Below are positions 1-12,567 of a stretch of 64,000 nucleotides of DNA, one piece after another. Source of the DNA: Austropuccinia psidii (taxonomy: Eukaryota; Basidiomycota; Pucciniomycetes; Pucciniales; Sphaerophragmiaceae). Position numbers and translations under genes: made by a program. Positions within the stretch are counted from its first letter, which is position 1, and each line of letters opens with the position of its first letter. The notes below the pieces were generated by a model. It ran no database searches, was not told the DNA's origin, and was given only the letters and a program-made list of their open reading frames with translations. The stretch is from NCBI GenBank assembly GCA_023105745.1, contig JALGQZ010000005.1, positions 124,001-188,000 of the forward strand. The letters are read 5' to 3'.

Positions 1-502
1 GGCCTCAGAGGCCTCAGAAGTTGGGTACCCTGGCTCTCTTGGATGTCAGACTTCAAGACTAATATCCACTATGGGTGTACCAAACGTGGATGTAAGGATA
101 CCATAATATTAAGTGCCACAAACATGCATAACACTATTCTTAGTGTAAATGTAACATGTTATTTCTCACGTTCCCATTATTTTGGCGTGAAATTGAGAAA
201 AACAAAAATTTTCACAATTCTTTTATGTGGTATTGAAGTATTTTCCATATTACCACGTCTTAGAGTTAATTTAAGCTTATTCACTCTATGGAGTTACCCT
301 AGGTGAATCTTTGTGTAGAATCCAACTCTGGTTGTAAATCCATGAGCTTACTCACTCACAAAAAAGTTATTCATCTTTTCTGAAATAAAAAATGATGAAT
401 TTTGAATATATGCATGACTTATGGGTTATGCATAGTTCAAAATTTATTTTTAAAGATAGTTGTAGCCTATTTAGGTATGTAAGATATACCTCAAGGCCCA
501 AA
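1..502. repeat. Terminal part of an LTR-like repeat, cut by the window edge
   Basis: This stretch matches 36549-37099 in the same orientation and 58336-58839 in the opposite orientation. All three share the block around 'tatccactatgggtgtacc' and an end resembling 'ggtatgtaaaaatatacctc' followed by AAGGCTCACA. The copy at 35195-37099 shows that this is the end of a roughly 1.9-kb LTR. At base 503 the sequence passes directly into MULE transposase coding sequence, so the LTR appears to be inserted in that transposon. No coding potential is visible; the short open frames here are incidental. Confidence 0.65.
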
Positions 503-1200
503 AGATGTATCTTCCCTTTTCATGAAGAAAATTGGTCATGGAACTCATTTTCAAAATTGCATGGGCCTTTGTAATCAAGTAATATACTTTTCACTTTCAC
601 TGTTAGTCTTACTATCATTTTTATTATTTACCTTGGGATTCATTTCTCAGGTTATGTATTCATCCACTGAAAGGTCTTTCAAAGACAACTGGAAGAAGCT
701 TCAAAAGCAAGTCAAAAATTCTGAAGTCTTGCAATATTTGTAAAATACCTGGCTTCCTCTAAAGGATTATTATGTGCCAGCCTGGACCAACCACCATTTC
801 CACCTGGGTGTGGGTTCCACCACAAGAGTTGAAGGTGTGCATGCCATGGTCAAACTTTGGCTCCAAAAGTCCACTGGTACTATCCTGGACATAGTTGGGG
901 CTCTCCACATGGGTTTCAGAAAACAATTTATTGAAATAATCAACAGAATATCCAAAGAAATGATTTTCCATGTCAAGAATCTTCCTCCATACATCTGTGC
1001 TCTCAATGGCAAGGTGTCTCATTATGCCCTTCAGATGGCCTTTGAAAATTTCAAACCCAAATTTCCTCCCAGTGAAAAATGCACCAAAAAGTACAACAAT
1101 TATCAAGATATTCCTTGCAAGAATAAGACTCAACAGGAGTTTTCCAAGCACTAAAGGCTTCAGATATCAGACTTCCATCCTCAGTGGAATTTAAATTTGC
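503..1200 (+). pseudogene. MULE transposase, C-terminal half (pseudogene)
   Basis: The translation resembles the C-terminal part of FAR1/MULE transposases: a segment like VMYSSTERSFKDNWKKLQ, then WLPLKDYYVPAWTNHHFHLG, then STTRVEGVHAMVKLWLQ, where the RVEG-H motif is typical of the family. A degenerate SWIM zinc finger (CTKKYNNYQDIPCKNK) follows near 1079-1125. An intron is visible at about 579-650. A TAA interrupts the frame near 741, between the QYL and TWLP segments. The first DDE aspartates lie outside this truncated copy. Mutator-like transposases cut and paste DNA flanked by inverted repeats; this one is non-functional. Confidence 0.7.
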
Positions 1201-2063
1201 CTGTGAGAATTTTTGAGCTTTAAATTCTTATTTTTTTTCTTATTAACTGATTTTCTTTGTCATTTTCTGCTCAGACTGGATATCAGGGTGATGATCAAAG
1301 TTTTGAGAAAGAAAGAATGAATGAATCCAAAAGAATAATTGAATATATTGAGGAAGACCATTTTCAAAGAGCAATGCAGAAATCACCCCGATTCTTCAAC
1401 ATTTTCCAGATGTTTTGACTGTAAAAGTCCCATTTGATCAAATTCCCAAGAGTCAAGAGGATGATCAATATTATGAAGACCCACTTGAATGCAAGAATAT
1501 CTGGGGAAGACCTCAAGAATAAGAATAAAAATAAAAATAAAAGAGAACCATTAAGATTTGAAATCATTGAAAGCAATTCAAGAGAAGAGGAAGACCCCCA
1601 TCAAAAGTGACCAGCACAACAGCATCAAGATCACAGTCATTTTCATTCTCTCCAATCATGGAAGTAGATTAATCTGAAGATTCTGAAGATTCTGAGGCCT
1701 CATTATCAAAATTAATAAGTTCATCAGAATCACTACCCTCAGATACTTACCTGGATGAATATGGCAAATCAGGAGTCACTGTTAGAAGTTCTAGAAGATT
1801 GGCAATGGGTAGCAAGACCTCACAAATAAATTACCACAAGCCTTCCACAAGTTTGAAGATATATGATGCAATTTACTTGACCTGTGAGAATTGTCAAAGA
1901 AATTATCACACAAGTGATGAATGCTCCAAGCTCTTTGTGAGTTGCTGATTCTTTTTAATGTATCTTTTTGTTTATTTGAATATTTGTTTATTCGTTGACC
2001 AAATTTTATCAGGTACCTGGCTCAGAAGACCTGCCCAATTTTATATTTAAATATACCTTCAAG

Positions 2064-2480
2064 GCCATCAATTTCCAGGGTGATGGAAACTGTGGCTACA
2101 GAAAGGTATCCCACTACATTTACAAGATTCAAGATCAATGGGCTTATGTCAGAGGTGACTTTGCTGAATAAATTCAAAAAAAAAGACCTTTATGAAGCCA
2201 TGAACACTTTGATTTTCTCAGTAACCTCTTATTTGGACAGAATTGAGTGGCATGAAGATGTTGGCCAGGCTCCAAAGAGCAAGTGGATTTCCATAACTGA
2301 TATGGGAGATCCAATTCCAAATAAGTATCAAAAACCAGTTTTCTCTTATTCAAAAGCCCAATCTTTCTCTTTTTTCCCATATATCTGTCCTCCAAATGAT
2401 AATTCACCAATTTTCCTCTGCTTCTTGGATAGCTGTTCTCATTTTGTACCATTGGATATTGTCATTTCTAAATTTTATCC
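2064..2480 (+). pseudogene. OTU-type cysteine protease-like domain of the MULE (pseudogene)
   Basis: The motif INFQGDGNCGYRKVSHYIYK contains the OTU catalytic Asp-x-x-Cys signature (D-G-N-C). A downstream segment near 2400-2460 resembles PIFLCFLDSCSHFVPL, the region expected to hold the catalytic histidine. The reading frame is lost shortly after the cysteine motif by stops and shifts, so only scattered blocks remain. OTU domains are deubiquitinase-like peptidases that several eukaryotic MULEs have captured. The same motif recurs near 32990 in copy 2, there with Gly-Asp-Arg replacing Gly-Asp-Gly. Confidence 0.6.
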
Positions 2481-3225
2481 AATCCCCCCATTACTGTTAA
2501 TTGTAAATTTCATGCCCAACCACAAGCCCTGTGGTGGGCAGATAAATTTAAGAACCCCAGGATGTTATATTTGTCCAATCTTACTCCCCTCCCCCTCAGA
2601 AAAAACCCACTATTTTGGAGTTTTATTCAGATTAATGGATTTTTTATATACAATTTATGCCATTTATCCCCCTCCTAAGTCCTATTTGTTGCTTAAATCC
2701 CACCTCAGTCTCATTTTTTATCAAACATGTGGCACTTTTGTACTTAGAAATAATCATTTTACAAACATCAAAAAAACCCTTTTTGCCCCTTTACTTGTCC
2801 CTCCAAAAAAATTCCCCAAAATTATGGGCTTCTAGTTTTTCATTGTGAAGATTGAACCCTATATTTTAAAAAAGAAAATTATCCAAATTCATAAGCGGGA
2901 ACATATTTAATGAATTTTCTTTGAAAAAATTTGAATTTGGTCAAATTGGCCAAATTTGAGAAATTAGGCAAAAAAAATTCCAAAAAATTTGGGGATATCG
3001 ACATCCATGTCAGAAAAAATATGGCAAAACAAATTACAAAAAGGCTCAAAACTGAGCCTGAGGATTTTTTTTGAAAAAATAGATCACTTATGTGTTTTGG
3101 CCATAAATTGGTAAGAACATGTAAGGGCTTATGTGTGTTTACCAACACCCTAAAATAAGTATTGTGAATTTGTTTTGTCACCTTTTTGGATATATGGTCA
3201 TATCTCAAAGGATCACACAACCAAA

Positions 3226-3877
3226 ATCTAAAGAATGAAGAGTAAGCCCATCTATTGGCTTTTCAAATTGAAGCTCTCAGCTGGGGCTTTGCAATGGTAC
3301 TTTCCAAATAAAGCTAGTGTCAAAACTACATAATCTATGGGAAAATATAAGCCAAATAAGGGTGAACATAATATATATCTCCTTTCCAACCTCCACAGCT
3401 TTAGTATGAGCTATCCAAGGTGGAGTCTTTTTAGAAAGGAAAGAATCTGTGCCTTCTAATGTTACCATTAATATCCTTGTATCACCTCTAGAACAAACAT
3501 AATTAAAGATAACAATTCAATACAGGGTTTCTCAAAAATACAAATTTCAATAATGGAATTTTGAAACCTGTATAGGTTTGCCATATTTACCTTTATTCTT
3601 ACAAAATGAGTCTTCATTGTGTAGAGCTCATAAAGGGCTACAAGATGGAATTCTCTTGAAGCCTCTATACTTAAAATTGACAAGGTTATGGAAGTTTTGT
3701 ATCAAAATCCAACAATATTCAAAAATACTTACTATTGTGAGATAATATCCCATAACTATGAAGATTAGGTGTCAAAGTTATTGAAAACCTTCTTATACTT
3801 AAATACCTCATAGTATTACTATTATAGGGTTAATTGATGCATGCTGTACAGCTTCCTATAAGTCTGGCCTATCAGAA
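3226..3877. other. Gene-free AT-rich stretch
   Basis: About 650 bases with only short open frames that lack codon structure or recognisable motifs. I see no RNA gene or repeat with a clear partner here. Confidence 0.5.
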
Positions 3878-4880
3878 TGTAAGGTGTGGATGTGAATCTT
3901 TGATTGGAAATCAAGTACTTTTCCTGTCCTCAAAATTTGTATAAGGTAAAATTTAATCAAAATTAGTAAATTTGAAGTTTTATAAGAAAACACCCTAAAC
4001 TTATTTTTCTCAACTTTGTTAGTATAAAAGAAATAATATTATAAATATTTATTTCTTTACCAACAGTAAAAATTTATCCAAAAATACTCTACATGAGATA
4101 TTTGAAGCTATAAAAGGAATTTCTTCAAGAACAATTTCATTTAGAATTAATTGAGAAAAGAAATTCAGGAAGTTAATATGAGAGAAAAGTCTCTAAAAAG
4201 AATATCAAGAAGAAAACACACTAAAAAGTGACAAGAGTGAACTTGGAAACAAAGTGACAAATTTAACAGTGATAAAAGATGCTTTCATTCACTTTTGGGG
4301 TGATTTAAGTCTGAAAAGGATCGTGAAATTTACAAAAAATTATTAAAATTACTTTCTCATGTGGTTAAAGGTTTAAAAACGATTTAACAAAGGCGTTTGG
4401 AATATTTTATTGATTGGTTTAACAGGGTTTAAACTAATTATAAAAGAAAAAGATTCTAACATGAAGAGAAAAGTGGGGAAAAGAAGAAATTTTTTCATAG
4501 CCATGAATTTGCTTACTCAGAAATTGCATTTTACTATAATCAGTCTTGGGAAAACTTTGAAAACATAAAAGCCAATTATAGCATAATTGAATCCTTGTTT
4601 AGACCAAAAAACGGCTTGTTTTAGCCATTTTAGTCACTGAAATCAGCCATAGCTATAGTAATACCTGGTTTCAAGCCTTCAAAACACATCAGAATTTGTG
4701 TAAGAGACTTAAAAACTTTTCAAAACTGTTTTTAATAATATTTTTTCACTTAAGGGTAGTTTTACCCTCTTGGTTAATGTTAAAACTTTCCTTATTGGTA
4801 TCAAAAACTCATCATTAATTGAGTCACAGACTCTGCGACTCAATTCCAGGCCGAAATTAATGAATTTTTGCATTAATTCT
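3878..4880. repeat. Left part of an LTR-like repeat, split by nested insertions
   Basis: It begins TGTAAGGTGTGGATGTG and aligns by eye with 25456-26430. Shared blocks include AT-rich 'gaaataatattataaatatt' with its flanks, and a block near 4815-4870 around 'cacagactctgcgactcaat'. The matching right part lies at 12568-13388. The two halves are contiguous in the copy at 25456-28425, apart from a private insert there, so everything between 4881 and 12567 is inserted material. Confidence 0.5.
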
Positions 4881-5076
4881 TTCAGGCTGAGTCTATGATA
4901 AAGATGTATAATAGTATTTACAAGCTTTAACTATGACTGTGACACGGTAAAAATGGTAATAAAAAGGCTTCTTGATGGTTATAAGGGTTTTAGAATGAGA
5001 TAATAAGGGCTTGACTATAATGATATAGTGATGGTGAGCACTGCTGAAAGCCCTGGGTGCAGTCTTACCAGTTGGA

Positions 5077-6651
5077 TGTCACAACCACAAAGAATGACCC
5101 TCTTCAATTGGTGTTGGGGAAATCCCAGCCTGAGACCAAGTTGGGGTGAATCGGCCACACCATATCTTTTATGGCCAATTGGCCCCCTCTGGTGCTCTAT
5201 GGCCTTTTGGTCATAGCACCTTTTCCCTGGCCATTTATGGCCTCAGGCCATATCCTGCCATCATTGGCCTCCTTGGCCAATTTCCACCTCACCAACCCCC
5301 AGGCCTTTATCTTTGCTTTTGGGCCTGAAGGTCCTTTCAGTCTTCCAGGGGCCTAAGGCCCCTCTAGCCACCACCAGGGCTTATGGCCCAACCCTTTATA
5401 TTATGGGGGTTTGGGCCATTTAGGCCCCTTTTGGCCTAAATCCAATGAGGCCAAAAGGGGCCAAGGGGGCAGACCATCAGCCCCCAAGCCCAAGTGGGCC
5501 CACCTGAGCCATTTTTGGCCCCAAATCCCATCCAACCCAAATTGGCCATAAAGACCCTCAGGATCCAAATTGGCCAAGAACCACAAGTTGACCATTTTTC
5601 AGTCCATGCCCTCTGGAAACCACCAGAGGCCACCAGACCAGCTCAAGACTGGGATTCCCTTCCAGTTCAGGGGAAGATTCCCCTCCCTTCAATGCACTCC
5701 GTACTCAAGGACCAGGAGTGGTGCATATATGGTATGATATACCATTATGCACCATTTTTGCTCAGCAATCCAATGGTGACACGTTCAAGACTCAATCACG
5801 TGATCCCAAATCAAGGTCCCAAAATCCATCACCAATTTTGAAGGAGGAATCTTCAGCTCATCAGTCTGGCAATCCATGGCAGCTATCAGAAGACCATTCC
5901 AGAACCCTAATCACCTGTCCCTGCAGTAGTTGGGTTGGCAATTCCTTAAGGATTATTCTAAGGGCCATTCTCAGAGGTTATTCATCATTCAATAAGCTGT
6001 CAAGGCAGCAAGTACTTCAATACTCCTTGGACAACTCAATTGATCCATACAGGAAGCAATCAATCAACCTGTACATCCTTGGCCCAATTGGGACAATTCA
6101 TATTCCACTGTGGAAATTCAATCTTAAATATGGCCAGGACTGTATTGGCCCAATTAAGACAATAAATCCAGATGACTCACCTTCCAGGATCAGTCTTTCA
6201 GCTTTTGACATATACTGGCCACCTTTAATCACCTGGGGACTTTTTCCCCAGTTAATTAATATATTGGATTTATTTTTATTAATATTTTCTTTTACCTTAT
6301 TAAAGTAAATACTGATAATCTTAAGTCAGTCATTCAGCACCTTTATCTTTCCTTTCTTTGCCTTTCAGTGGATATTGGTGGTCATATCCTTTACTAATTC
6401 CATCATTCTTTCTGGGAGGATGAAGCAGTGAATTGAGGATTCATTTGGTTGACTTCTTGGCTTTTGGCTTCTTTATTATCTTGGCCATTGGCTTCCCCTT
6501 TTCTCTTTATCCTTTGGAATACTTGTCTTTACTTTTTAATCTTTTTAAAGAAATATATTGTTTTATTTCTTTATTCTTTTGGAGCCCTCCAAGTGAGCTC
6601 TTGATTCCTGAGTGCCAGGCCACTCTTGCTTCAATAAGAGCCCCTGTGACA
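5077..6651. repeat. Solo LTR, 1575 bp, with TTGGA target duplication
   Basis: The unit begins TGTCACAACC and ends CCCTGTGACA, the TG...CA ends with short inverted repeats expected of an LTR. It is flanked by TTGGA at 5072-5076 and again at 6652-6656, a perfect 5-bp duplication. The X copy at 30706-32125 lacks it at the corresponding place, confirming insertion. Its left third is strikingly rich in GGCC/TGGCC on both strands (about 5140-5560), unlike the AT-rich surroundings. Long open frames across it (for example 5494-5841 and 5718-6308) show no protein family and are not treated as genes. Confidence 0.8.
5719..5754. repeat. 36-bp near-perfect palindrome inside the solo LTR
   Basis: The outer arms TGGTGCATA and TATGCACCA (9 bp) and the inner arms ATGGTAT and ATACCAT (7 bp) pair with a one-base offset on each side. 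Position within an LTR suggests a cis-regulatory or RNA-structural element, but that is inference. Confidence 0.6.
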
Positions 6652-7083
6652 TTGGATTACTATAATAAGAGCTAAGATAGTTGAATTTAAAGTATAACCT
6701 GATTATTTCCAAGAGTATAACTTTTTTGACAGTTGTACTACGTAGGAATTCAAGAGCAGGATGGGGATTCCTTTTCTGGCAGTGAAAAGGCCTCCTTCTA
6801 TCCTGAAATGGGGTGAAAAGGCTGCTAGACCTTTTCATATTGAGGAAGTGAAGACTTTTCACTCTCAAAGACAGGCTTGTGGTTTGAAAAAGACCTGTAT
6901 AGCCTGTATTGGGCTCAGATGGGGTTTTGAAACCACATCTGGGCAGGTTTTACCAATACAGGGTGAAAACTTTCATCTGGGGATCACACAGCCTGATTCT
7001 GATGTGTATGACACATAGAATTCTGTACAGAACCTTTATGGTACCCCAGTATTGAATGAACTATGATGTATTGAAGTAAAAAA

Positions 7084-7132
7084 TATAACCCAAAGAGACA
7101 AGAAATAGAACAACACACTTAATTCTCTCACA
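7084..7132 (+). repeat. Remnant of copia 5' LTR
   Basis: The last 49 bases of the LTR are recognisable by the shared core TATAACCCAA/AAGACAAG...TAGAACAA...CTCTCACA at 11721-11769. The first roughly 70 bases present in the 3' LTR are absent here, so the element was 5'-truncated or rearranged. Confidence 0.6.
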
Positions 7133-7265
7133 GTTTATGGGCCTTCATCTCTTTTTTTTTCTTCTTTTTTTCTGTTCTCTATCTTCTTCCTATCTGCTAT
7201 TGGTCTCCGTATACATTATTCATTTTTTTCCTTCTTCCATCATCTTGTAAAATGGTGACAACTGT

Positions 7266-10200
7266 ATGAACCAAGATTTGACGCACTACTCAACATGCTC
7301 CCAAACTAAACTGCAGGAAAATCCAGCGAGAACAATGAGAAAAATTAAAAACCTACCTGAATTGGCGAGAGACATGGATATGGTCATTGACAAGGGAATC
7401 AGTATGCTTAAACAAGAACACATACTACGTGCTGATGGTTCAAATTTCCACACATGGGAATGGCGACTCTGACTAATCTTTGATAATTACCTCCAATCTG
7501 GCCATCTAGGCAACAAGAAGCATGAACAACTTTGTCATGCTGTGCTCCTTAGCTTGGTACTGGATTCAATCCAAGACAACATAATCACTATTTTCCCTTG
7601 TCATGCCATATACACATGGTAAAGAGACCATTACTTTGCTACTACAAGGTCATCACAGTGTGTCGCCTTCAACAAACTCTTCTCATTTGAAATACACGAC
7701 AACAAAGCTTTATCCAGCCTAGTTATACACATGAATGAAGCCCTCCCCAATAAAAGAACCGGTCAGGAAACCTCGGGGATGATTACGTAATGGGACAGCT
7801 ACTACAACGGGCAATAATCAAGCGGCCCTCTGTATATAGAGCAATGATGGATCACTTAGATGTGGAGGTATCCTGTAGAAAACTACTACTTTTGCCTCTT
7901 GTATCCTCAACCTTGAAGGTTGTTATCAGCCTCCTGAAATTCCCAACATTCAGCCTTCTTTCAACTCTGTCACTATGGCACCTAGACCTGAATCTCCTGC
8001 AAAAGAAGAACACACTGCACTAAGGACAATGATGCAACTTATATGTCACACCTGCAACCAGCGTGGTCATATGGCGAAGAACTGTCCTGAACACCTCGGT
8101 CAAAAGGTCAATACAACAACATTGAAAAATCACACCTTCAAGCCAATATTAACATCACCTCAATATCATGCTCACTATCCAATAATCACCCGGCCTTTAC
8201 ACATTCCTTTCAACTCCTACCATCAACAATACCCACCAAAATCGTCACCTCAACCTGACCTTTATTGACCACATTACCAACAACGGCCAATGGCGGGTGT
8301 AAAGGCTTGCATGGTCAAAATTGGGAATTTGAATGAACCAGAGACCGGAATCTCAGTGGAGGATGTGGCTAACCCCGGTGATAGGCAATCTGTCTATGAT
8401 ACTGGGGCAAGTCATTCACTCACAGGTGATCTTTCTGCTCTCTGTTGTTTTAAAAAACTGACTAAGCCTATCCCTTTATGCATTGCAACAAACACAGCCC
8501 AGAAAAGTTTTGTCACAGGGGTGGGAAGCTTAATATACCCTGGGTATCAGGGTAAGCAAGTAATAATCAATGGTGGTTTTTACTCACCTGATGCTACTGG
8601 TACATTAATCTCACCGGGCGCATTGATAAGTGCTGGAGCAAAACTCAATATGATTGGTTTGGATATATTGATAAGCACTGAAGCTGAAGGACCATTATTA
8701 CAAGCAAGCTACTGCAGGAACAGTTGGAAATGGAAGTTGCCCCTGTTTATTAGACTATTAGCTTGTGAAATTGATAAACATGATATCAAACTTTTATACT
8801 CTGCTAGAGATGTGACTGAAGAATCCATCTCGATTATTGAGCTTCCTTGTGCCCTTATTTCTGCTATGCATACCAGACCTAAAAGCAACATACAAAAGGA
8901 TGAGCCTCTTACTGGCAAAACCAACTACAAAAAAGAACTTCTTCAGTGGCATTGTTTGTTTGGACATATAGGAGTCTGACAAATACAAAAGCTGCTTGGG
9001 GACTCGGCACTGGAATACCTCAAATCAAGTGCCTATGAAATTCATGATTGCAAACATTGCCTGCTTGCAAAGATTCTACAACATTCACCTTTAAAATCAA
9101 ACCCAAGTTCAGCAGACCCACTCGGAATTGTTGTTTCTGACCTTATGGGTCCTTTTGATATCATTACGATTAGCAGTGGTTGATATGCCTTGAACATCCG
9201 TGACATCTCTTTGACATATGGCAAATGCCATATCCTTTGCAACAAGTCTGATTTGAAAACCCATATCCAGGAGGTAATAACACAATGGCAGCATGCAACT
9301 GGGAAATTGGTAAAAGTATTACATACATATAAAGGTGGCAAATTCAAAAATCAAGTATTGCTGAAATGGCTACTGTCCACAGGAATCAAGCACAAACATA
9401 GCCCACCATTCTTTCATCAACAAAACGGCATCACTGAACACTACAACAGGATGGTGGCTGACATGGGCAGGATCATTCTATTGGGATCTGGACTGCCTAA
9501 GTCATTTTGGGGGCATGCTTTCATGTGGGCTGCTTACACTAACAACATGATACCTAACTTACACACAGGCGGAAAAGTACCAACAGAAATTTTATTTGGT
9601 ACGAAACCCAATCTCAATTTGTTCCAAACATTTGGAGAGCTAGCATTTGTCCATATACTGCATGAAAAACAACAAAAACTGAGTGATAGGGCTGTCAAGG
9701 CAAATGTCATAATGAATTTTGCGGATTCCAAAGGATGGGTATTCTATGACTCTGCTACTGGTAAGTTCATACCCTCTGCGTGGGCAACATTCAACATTTC
9801 CATCTTCAGCAGCAATCACAAAATACTTGACTCACAAGCCTAAAGAAATGACAAAGAAGAACAACATAGAGTTCTTATTGAACAGCCTTACCTTGGGAGA
9901 TTTCCAATGCAAGGAGGTAGTAAAACGTCAAGACAAACTTGCAGATAAGATATGTACCTCAAGTTCAGTACATTCATCAAGGACACCTAAAACATACAAG
10001 CAAGCAATCACATCACCTGACAAGGAAGAATGGCTCAAAGCTATCAATCAGGAATTAGGTAATATGAACAACCATGGCGTTTTTGAGATCCTACCTCTTC
10101 CTAATGGCATTAAACCTATCGGTGGTGGTTGGGTTTTTGTAAGGAAGCAACCTAATGGCAATAAACCACTGCGTTTCAAAGCCCAGTACGCTGCAAGAGG

Positions 10201-11347
10201 TAACTCTCAGCTAAGTGGTCATGATTTTCATGAGACTTTTGCGCCCACTGCGACTTTTACATCCCTACATACCTTACTGACAATAGCTGCACAGTCAAAT
10301 ATGCATGTTGCTAGTTTTGATTTTGTAGCCACATATTTAAATGCATCTATCAAGGAGGATATTTGGATCCACCTGCCAGAAGGCCTGGAAATACCCGCTG
10401 GATCTGGCTGCAATCTCCGGAAGGAACTATACAGGACCCGCAAGGCCGGGCGATGCTGGTGGAGCCACCTTCATACTTTGTTGAAAGGGAGGGAATTCCA
10501 TATGAGCAATTACGACTCAAGCATACATTGGAATAATAATGACGGTATGATAATTTGGCTCCATGTTGATGATGTAGTTGTCTTTGAAAAGAACAAAGCT
10601 GACTTGGATAATCTCAAACATTCCTTATGTGACGAGTTTGCCATGAAATGGGACAATAATTTAACGCACATTGTGGGTATCAATGTCATATGTGACAACA
10701 AAGGTTTTGAACTCAACCAAACACACCTTATTCCTTCTATCATTTCTAAGTACTGGGACAATCAATCCTCAGCGTCCACGCCTCTTCTGACAAAACTTAA
10801 TCTCTGGAGCTTGACTGATGGTGACACTATTCTATGCCAGAGCAACTTTATCTCATGCGTGGGGGCACTCATCTATGTAGCTATGGGTACCTGGCCTGAC
10901 ATTGATTTTGTAGTAAACTTACTAGCAAGACATTTGAAGTACCCTGGGAAAGAGCAATGGTTGTGCCTACAGCACCTGCTGGGATACCTCAACCAGACCA
11001 GTTCTCATGTGTTATTCATCAAACCAAAGAGCCCAGAGGTGACCTTGGAAGTTTATTCTGATGCAAGTTGGGGTGGTAAGTTCTCTCAATCAGCTCATGC
11101 TTACCTAAACAGCTTATCCTGGTGTTCAAAGTGCCTGGTAACCATTGCTTCCTCTAGTTGCCATGCTGAGTTTATGGCACTAGGCATTGCAGCTAGACAC
11201 AGCCAGTGGATCCAGAACCTAGTAGGCAAGATTCTAGGAAACCGGTTGACAATTGATATGAAATGTGACAATGCCTCGTGCATGAAGATCACAACAGATT
11301 GTTCTTCCAACAAGAGGACCTGTCACTCACAGAGAATTTTTTATTAG
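7266..11347 (+). pseudogene. Copia gag-pol polyprotein, broken by stops and frameshifts
   Basis: A gag-like stretch starts near 7266 and includes a CX2CX4HX4C zinc knuckle (CHTCNQRGHMAKNC, 8044-8085). The protease active-site block is VYDTGASHSLTGD (about 8392). A gag-pre-integrase block (LLQWHCLFGHIG, about 8938) leads into the integrase core, with a C-terminal block near 9410-9600 (HSPPFFHQQNGITEHYNR). Reverse transcriptase occupies about 10000-10760, with the catalytic YVDD box altered to LHVDDVVVF (about 10560). RNase H follows, with YSDASWGG (about 11055) and SSSCHAEFMAL (about 11152). In-frame stops occur near 8977 and 9181, and a frame change lies near 9720-9840. RT-RNase H is the longest intact piece (9719-11347). 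Confidence 0.85.
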
Positions 11348-11650
11348 CAACCAATTGTTGCATAAGGGGCTTGCCACCCTTAGTTGGGTATGTTCCGCAG
11401 ATATATTGGCTGAAATATTCACTAAGTCACTGGGTCCCCAACCCCATACTGTTTTCACTGACAAGCTCCTTAATGCTTGACACATTATCTCTACTCCCAC
11501 AAACTAATTCCTTATCATGGCCTTTTGTTCTCATAATTGTGTTGCTTGTTTATCCCTTGTTTTCTTCTTTTTCCTCACAATCTTTCAATTTTTTGTCTTT
11601 TCCTATACTATACTACACCCTATTGTATGTTTCTTCATCAAGAGGGGGGG

Positions 11651-11769
11651 TGTAACTGCCATGTGACTATAGATGTTACTCGACTGCGGTAACCACAAGT
11701 TGTACACAACAGAGTTAGTATATAACCCAACAAGACAAGCAATAGAACAATGCACTTAATGCTCTCACA
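11651..11769 (+). repeat. Copia 3' LTR (119 bp)
   Basis: It starts TGTAACTGCC directly after the purine tract AGAGGGGGGG and ends GCTCTCACA. The length is short but within the range of fungal copia LTRs. The 3' half matches the 5' remnant at 7084-7132 with about one difference every eight bases, which implies an old insertion. Confidence 0.7.
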
Positions 11770-12567
11770 AAAACAATCTTCTTCATCTGTTTGACACCTC
11801 ACAATCATGGTTATGGGATATTTACCCATGGTAAGGCTGTATTGGCCAAACTGTGGGATTTTGACCTTAAAACAGCCATAACTTTGTCAGTTTTTGAGAT
11901 ATCAACCTCAAAATTAGTTCAGTGTGTAGCCCTGTATGCGTTCCAAGCAACGGTATCTCATTTGATATGGTTATTATTAACTATGGCAAAGCTATCCCAT
12001 GTACAAGATTTTTGGACATATGCATGTTTTAGGCAAAAAGCTGTATTGGGCTTGTTTGCCTTATAAATTTTGTTCTAGATGGGACATGGGGAAATGAATG
12101 GCACCATCAGATAGCCCTTATTGTACTCTTTCCAAAAGGACCCCTCTTTAAATATCTCACACTAAAACTGTATAAGTTAGATGAGAGGTGACTATTTTAT
12201 CCACTCTTATTTGGCCTGAATTTGGCCATAACTTCTGTAATACTGGTGCTAGCTCAGTTTGTCTGGTACCATTGGATATCCCTGACTTAGAGCTTCATTT
12301 TGAATACCCATTTTATGGGTTTAAGCCTCTTACTCTGTATTTCAGATGAGAGGTAAAAATTAAGGTTTATGCTTAGCAACAACTTTGAGCAGGAATAACT
12401 TTGTTATTCTTTGTCCTATGGTGATGGGACTTGTATATTTGAAAAGGGGGGAGTTTCCTCTTTTGAGCTTATTTGGCTCAGCTCCATGTTTTGGTGGTAT
12501 CTTGGCTATACCATTGGTTTGCGGTATTTGGCTGTCATGCTTGTGCTCTGGTTTTGAGTCACAGGCT

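Larger units (their letters stand above)
503..3225 (+). mobile_element. Degenerate MULE-type DNA transposon with OTU domain, copy 1
   Basis: This is a 5'-truncated, stop-riddled copy of a Mutator-like element. From left to right it holds the C-terminal half of a MULE transposase, a charged linker and an OTU-type cysteine protease-like domain, followed by AT-rich 3' sequence. A second copy at 29180-34300 has the same order and also keeps the N-terminal DNA-binding part missing here. The right limit is tentative: it is set where a motif 'catatctcaaaggatcacac' ends. Such OTU-bearing MULEs are known in fungi; this copy cannot be autonomous. Confidence 0.7.
7084..11769 (+). mobile_element. Decayed Ty1/copia retrotransposon inserted in element X
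   Basis: The order is a 5' LTR remnant, a gag-like region with a CCHC zinc knuckle, protease, integrase, reverse transcriptase, RNase H, a G-rich polypurine tract (11641-11650) and a 3' LTR (11651-11769). Protease-integrase-RT order defines the copia superfamily. The 5' LTR keeps only its last 49 bases (7084-7132, matching 11721-11769). Flanking X sequence resumes near 11775, as seen by comparison with about 31310-31345. The element cannot move by itself because gag-pol is broken and the 5' LTR is incomplete. Confidence 0.85.
4881..12567. mobile_element. Element X copy 1 (unclassified, probably TIR DNA element), itself interrupted twice
   Basis: Element X is defined by comparison with the shorter copy at 30706-32125. 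Its body lies at about 4881-5076, 6652-7083 and 11770-12567; the rest is a solo LTR and a copia element. The left end reads TTTCAGGCTGAGTCTATG (TGTCAGG... in copy 2). The right end reads GAGTCACAGGCTGACA, whose complement begins TGTCAGCCTGTGACTC, so short imperfect terminal inverted repeats are likely. Shared internal blocks include 'actatgactgtgacac' near the left end and 'ctgtgggattttgacctta' at about 11850. No transposase is visible, so X is either non-autonomous or of unknown class. Confidence 0.5.

Noticed and set aside
2080..2835. A 251-codon frame as a single gene
   Set aside because: Only part overlaps the OTU region and in a different frame from the GDGNCGY motif; the rest is AT-rich relic sequence.
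5494..6308. Two overlapping frames of 115 and 196 codons
   Set aside because: They lie inside a solo LTR defined by a 5-bp duplication and show no protein family.
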